Shown here piece by piece: positions 61,401-64,000 of a stretch of 64,000 nt of DNA. The first letter of the stretch is position 1. Each line of letters begins with the position of its first letter. Below the pieces are notes generated by a model. That model was given only the letters and a program-made list of their open reading frames with translations, was not told where the DNA came from and ran no database searches. Source of the DNA: Candidatus Lachnocurva vaginae (GTDB taxonomy: Bacteria; Bacillota; Clostridia; Lachnospirales; Lachnospiraceae); assembly GCA_011082265.1 (NCBI GenBank), contig CP049781.1, forward strand, positions 1,488,001 to 1,552,000, read 5' to 3'. The position numbers and the translations under genes are program-made.

Positions 61401-64000
61401 ATGTTACTGTCTCTACAAGAGTTCCGTCACCTTTTGTTTTAGGTGTTGTAACTTCAATGTCATAATCTCTACCTTGTTGTAGTTCATAATTATTCATTTT
61501 AAATGAAACTTTAGGTATTGCCTTATATTCCATTCCTCCATATTCAGGATTTTCCATATCCAGGCTAAGCACCTGATTAAGAGTTGATCCTGTACCGGTA
61601 AGCTTTACCTTATTAATTCCGAAATGCTCTGTAACCTTTCCGGAATACATATTGATACCTGTAATTGTTATCTCTCCTTTGGAATTTCCGGCATCAGTAT
61701 TCTTACCATAAGAAATAGTATAATCGTCTCCTTCTTTTAATATTTTTTTGTCACTACCATTACCATATTCCACCTTAAGATCAGGCACATCCAAAATAGG
61801 ATATCCCGTAAAATCAGTGCTGTATTCTTCAGGCTTTTTCCCATTTATAGTAACATGTAGATGCCCCTTCAAAGGCTGCCCTACAAGTTCATATGTAGCA
61901 ATTTTACTATTAAATGAACGATCCTTATTTTCTCCCTTTTCATTCGGCTTTATGGTTACAGTAACCATACCGACTTTTACAGGCCCTACTTTAACCAAAG
62001 GATCATAGTCAGCAATATAGTCCGTATTTTCTATAAGCTTTTTCATACTTCCACCCGGAAGTCTTATTTGTACAAAGGTCTCAGCTCTATTCTTTACAAA
62101 ATCACTCGTTACAGACTGTTTATATTTACCGCTTGGTATATTATCCTTCGTAAAACCTACGACTGCATCTGCCAAATTATACTTAATATAGTAAACTCTT
62201 TTTTCTTCAATCTGCCCGTCATATTTTCCTATGCCTTTAATTGTGTACTCATATTTTCCTACTTGAGATGGTGCATCTTTTATTCCGGCATCGGTATAAT
62301 TAATCTTGTAATCCTCATCAACCTTAAGAGTGTTTCCATATAATCTTACTTTTATATCAGGTTTTATTTTCTTTCCCGTATATGGATATACATCACCTGC
62401 AGTGGTTTGATTATCAGTTATATCTGCATCTTTAATATTACTTGTCATATTATTTTTAATGACTTTTTCACCAACAAATAAGCCATCATCTTTTACAATA
62501 TCACTTCCCACTTTATCTTTTGATATACCTTGTAATGTCACATCCCTTGAGCCGGGGCCTTCCCAAGATTTAGGACAAGTAATTGTATAATCTTTATTAT
62601 TTTCTAGCGTTTTATCTTCGCCATTATTATTATACTTTATTACAATACCATTAATCGCTTTATTAAAATTATCTTCAGAATATGAACCTGTAAAATCACC
62701 TGTTATAGTAAATCTATCTTCCGATATATCTCCTACTACTTTAATTTTTTTAACGATAAATCCTCTATATTTATCTTTTCCTTTAAATACCACAGTATAT
62801 ATTCCGATATCTTTAATTTCACTTGTATCCGTATCGGCAGGGATATTTGCAGGATCTATATTCCCTTTATATATGGAAATATCATAATATTTTTTGTCAA
62901 GCGGCTTTTTACCATTCATTAAAGTATAATGAGAAGTAATTTTATTACCTGTATACTTAAGAACAGCCTTTCCTTGTACTTTATTTTCATCTAAATTCTT
63001 TGCATTAATCTTAATCGTAACAGTTTTTGAATTTATATAATGCGTACCTGTTCCCTTAAATGTAACTGTATAAATTCCCGGATCATTTATATTTGTCGCA
63101 GACGTTTCCGCATCATCTTCTTTAGCTTTAAATTTAATAGATGTAGTGTCTATCGTATAATCTATATCTTTTCTTAAAGTTGCTCCATACATTAAAAGCT
63201 TTACTTTAGCTAAATCAACATCTAATCCGTCATAAGTTTTCTCTAATACACCATTTTCCTTGCCTTTAGTAAAATACTTATCATAAGAAGAAACCTTTAC
63301 ATTATTTGTCGTACCTTTATTATCACTTAAATCGCAGTCATTAATAATATATCGAATATCAAAAGTATCAGTAAAGTTTCCTTTTCCTTTTACTCTTACG
63401 GCTACTACCTTTGCCTTACTGTTCGTACCTCCTTGAGCTGTAGCTTCTCCTTCCGTATATGAATTTACATCTATTGTTTTTACTTCATACTCATAGTCTT
63501 TATCTACTTTAAGAGTAATAGGATTACTTCCTCCGGTTGCGTAATATTTTAAACCTGCATTTGGCTCTAAAGCATTATATCCGCCTTCTCCTCCTTGATT
63601 TGCAAAATAATACGCAAATCGTGCTGAAAGATCAGCTCTTCTCTTAGCTCCTGTTTTAGAGTTTTCATTATCTGAAACTACTACCGCACCTATATTACCG
63701 GTAAAATAGTCTTTATCTATTATATCCTTAGGTACATCATTATCATCATAAACTTCACGTACATTGTCCTTAGTTACAAAACTTACCGGAACTATTTTAT
63801 AAGAAATTTTCTTTTCCTTATAGTAGTCTGCACTCTTTTCTTTAGGCTTTATTGTAGCAATTATGGTATTTCCGGCATCATACACATTATCTTTGTCATA
63901 AGATATTACATAATCTTCACTTTTACCTTCTTTTAGCGTTACACTACTTCCATCTTCTTTTTCAAGAGTAACGATAAATTTAGGGTGTGCTTCACCTATA
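58486..64000 (-). CDS. Giant Ig-like repeat surface protein, 5' end outside the window
   Basis: The frame stays open to the right edge, so the protein is longer than the about 1838 residues seen and lacks its start here; an internal GTG at 63885 is not the real start. It contains about 14 or more beta-rich repeats of 80-100 residues, each opening with a Y(D/T)G-type motif (YTGKKIKP, YDGKPVD, YTGQEVKP, YTGKEIKP) and closing with G.G.Y.G strands followed by KTF.I-like segments, as in MBG/YDG-type bacterial adhesin repeats. Two fibronectin-III-like domains end it. No sorting signal or transmembrane helix is visible at the C-terminus, so wall attachment must use another means. Confidence 0.85.
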   Translation of the reverse strand, partial: IGEAHPKFIVTLEKEDGSSVTLKEGKSEDYVISYDKDNVYDAGNTIIATIKPKEKSADYYKEKKISYKIVPVSFVTKDNVREVYDDNDVPKDIIDKDYFTGNIGAVVVSDNENSKTGAKRRADLSARFAYYFANQGGEGGYNALEPNAGLKYYATGGSNPITLKVDKDYEYEVKTIDVNSYTEGEATAQGGTNSKAKVVAVRVKGKGNFTDTFDIRYIINDCDLSDNKGTTNNVKVSSYDKYFTKGKENGVLEKTYDGLDVDLAKVKLLMYGATLRKDIDYTIDTTSIKFKAKEDDAETSATNINDPGIYTVTFKGTGTHYINSKTVTIKINAKNLDENKVQGKAVLKYTGNKITSHYTLMNGKKPLDKKYYDISIYKGNIDPANIPADTDTSEIKDIGIYTVVFKGKDKYRGFIVKKIKVVGDISEDRFTITGDFTGSYSEDNFNKAINGIVIKYNNNGEDKTLENNKDYTITCPKSWEGPGSRDVTLQGISKDKVGSDIVKDDGLFVGEKVIKNNMTSNIKDADITDNQTTAGDVYPYTGKKIKPDIKVRLYGNTLKVDEDYKINYTDAGIKDAPSQVGKYEYTIKGIGKYDGQIEEKRVYYIKYNLADAVVGFTKDNIPSGKYKQSVTSDFVKNRAETFVQIRLPGGSMKKLIENTDYIADYDPLVKVGPVKVGMVTVTIKPNEKGENKDRSFNSKIATYELVGQPLKGHLHVTINGKKPEEYSTDFTGYPILDVPDLKVEYGNGSDKKILKEGDDYTISYGKNTDAGNSKGEITITGINMYSGKVTEHFGINKVKLTGTGSTLNQVLSLDMENPEYGGMEYKAIPKVSFKMNNYELQQGRDYDIEVTTPKTKGDGTLVETVTFTGKKNFTGTYKQDVVVNDRDIGSGSVTIQDAKEYDGKPVDAGDIKLTVDLGYKDQDGKPVRATLMRSEKTGKKGDYTVTPVSELSPNVGSYSFTITAVEGSHYTGQITKTIEIKPKNIKSKEVEINLQNLEHDYTGQEVKPTDIVAMYKTLAKKDGHQLDPIKMNIDKDYKVSYKNNINSASKDDKENAPTIVIEGTGNYTGSKNITFNIGKDLGKVAEVVGFNDPNVTYDGFPHGEDELSYDIALADDHSVELSKESDYTVKSVIDTGAEDVHKGKEDIIHAGTKTVTLKGIGQYYGALNFEYHIKKKNPIKNGKWCIRVKFKKFKYNEDTKEYETIYNGRPATSDVELYDDDIDPNTPISSDNYELYKRKGYAKNGGYINNETVSNDETKAGIAIMMKGDYDTGGDTLKKDFNILGKPMKFDVILLDADNVKKDSNADRYPYDYEHRRPIVPRLAFRDGSNELKLVRGKDYTVTINNNKTIGTATMIIKGMGNYSGTVKKTFDIYADLEHAKVNLNQKEYYYLGLNQPPHPSKEEKIKSIEVGGITLDKNDYTVTETSDNDFQTSGKLVIMVNPESKRSNYLSKTASKEYKISTELGKYKIKDKNKETGMDFPDYEYTGKEIKPDFTVVQPDGTELKINPDAVKIYKITPPDKKEEIHSLVDAGHYRVEIPLFKTATGEKVVKANFNVGGTKIRERDVTFIRKYTYDGYAKKPYLSVRRGRKTLQEGKDYKLKYENYEGEETEIKNCGEYYPVIEGLGEYKNTLLKFRLLENPKSIKVVPTAVHNLNLSKSNSGLKYLNWNTIDKIDGVKIKVKEKGKTGFKEYTTANTSYMLSGLEGGKTYEIQVIPYIYDKERRVYYFGDESTLIETLDIQKPDNTRFNSSKLGKTNTLEWKSDDSSISGYDIFRSTSYSGQYRRVAIVPVIYGKYKDNRTEKGRIYYYKIRTYKVLSEDDFVFSPFGDPIKVKVN

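Noticed and set aside
63885..63885. GTG at 63885 as start of the giant protein
   Set aside because: The same frame remains open and protein-like to the window edge with no ribosome binding site before this codon.

Overview
The window is low-GC (roughly one third G+C by eye) bacterial chromosome from a Gram-positive anaerobe, most likely a non-sporulating member of the Clostridia close to Lachnospiraceae. The evidence is a methionine aminopeptidase with an N-terminal SEC-C zinc motif, a membrane-anchored MurF beside an alpha/beta hydrolase and Ddl, a long divergent PRPP synthetase, murC followed by DnaD- and DnaC-like genes, an S-box riboswitch on metK, LTA synthase and a sortase. Veg, SpoVG, Pth, Mfd, HU, RqcP, DivIC, TilS, Hpt and FtsH together recall the origin-proximal region of other Firmicutes. 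The sporulation genes yabP, yabQ and spoIIE, which interrupt that set in spore formers, are absent. No rRNA, CRISPR array, transposase or prophage gene was seen.

Layout. 1-1.46 kb: one small membrane-protein gene, a decayed gene and repeats. 1.46-4.5 kb (minus): NlpC/P60 endopeptidase, SurA-like membrane protein, map, and veg. 4.8-13.1 kb: plsC, ddl, murF, hydrolase, an XRE-TPR regulator, hpf, an SDR reductase, tRNA-Gly and murI. 13.1-16.9 kb (minus): a YhaO/YhaN (SbcD/SbcC-like) nuclease pair. 17.0-20.9 kb (plus): an nrdF-nrdI-nrdE ribonucleotide reductase operon behind two NrdR-like boxes. 20.9-24.2 kb: glycosyltransferase-GtrA fusion, NhaC antiporter, tRNA-Leu. 24.5-29.4 kb (minus): HU, RqcP, DivIC, TilS, Hpt, FtsH. 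29.6-36.8 kb (minus): histidine kinase and response regulator, pseudouridine synthase, ProS, CCA-adding enzyme, PEGA lipoprotein. 36.8-45.4 kb (minus): metK with its SAM riboswitch, a degenerate HD-GYP protein, murA, mfd, pth, spoVG. 45.7-50.7 kb (plus): murC, DnaD-like protein, DnaC/DnaI-like ATPase, PRPP synthetase. 50.7-64 kb: an envelope region with an unknown membrane-anchored protein, LTA synthase, a leucine-rich-repeat surface protein with a sorting signal, a sortase with an unusual cytosolic domain, and a giant repeat protein running off the right edge.

The most notable discovery is NrdF at 17184-18197. It keeps the fold signatures, the radical-site tyrosine (Tyr123), Asp85 and both histidine ligands of a class Ib R2 subunit, but the three metal-binding glutamates are Val116, Pro176 and Lys210. 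This Val-Pro-Lys pattern defines one branch of the class Ie, metal-free, DOPA-radical ribonucleotide reductases described from Mollicutes. The nrdF-nrdI-nrdE gene order also matches those systems. No conventional R2 gene lies in the window, so this could be an alternative or the only aerobic-type reductase of the organism.

The remaining genes serve cell-wall precursor synthesis (murA, murC, murF, ddl, murI), wall remodelling and surface display (NlpC/P60, LTA synthase, sortase and surface proteins), translation and tRNA maturation (proS, cca, tilS, pth, rqcP, hpf), and DNA maintenance (mfd, the SbcCD-like pair, HU, DnaD/DnaC). Starts were chosen from Shine-Dalgarno spacing where the longest frame looked over-extended.
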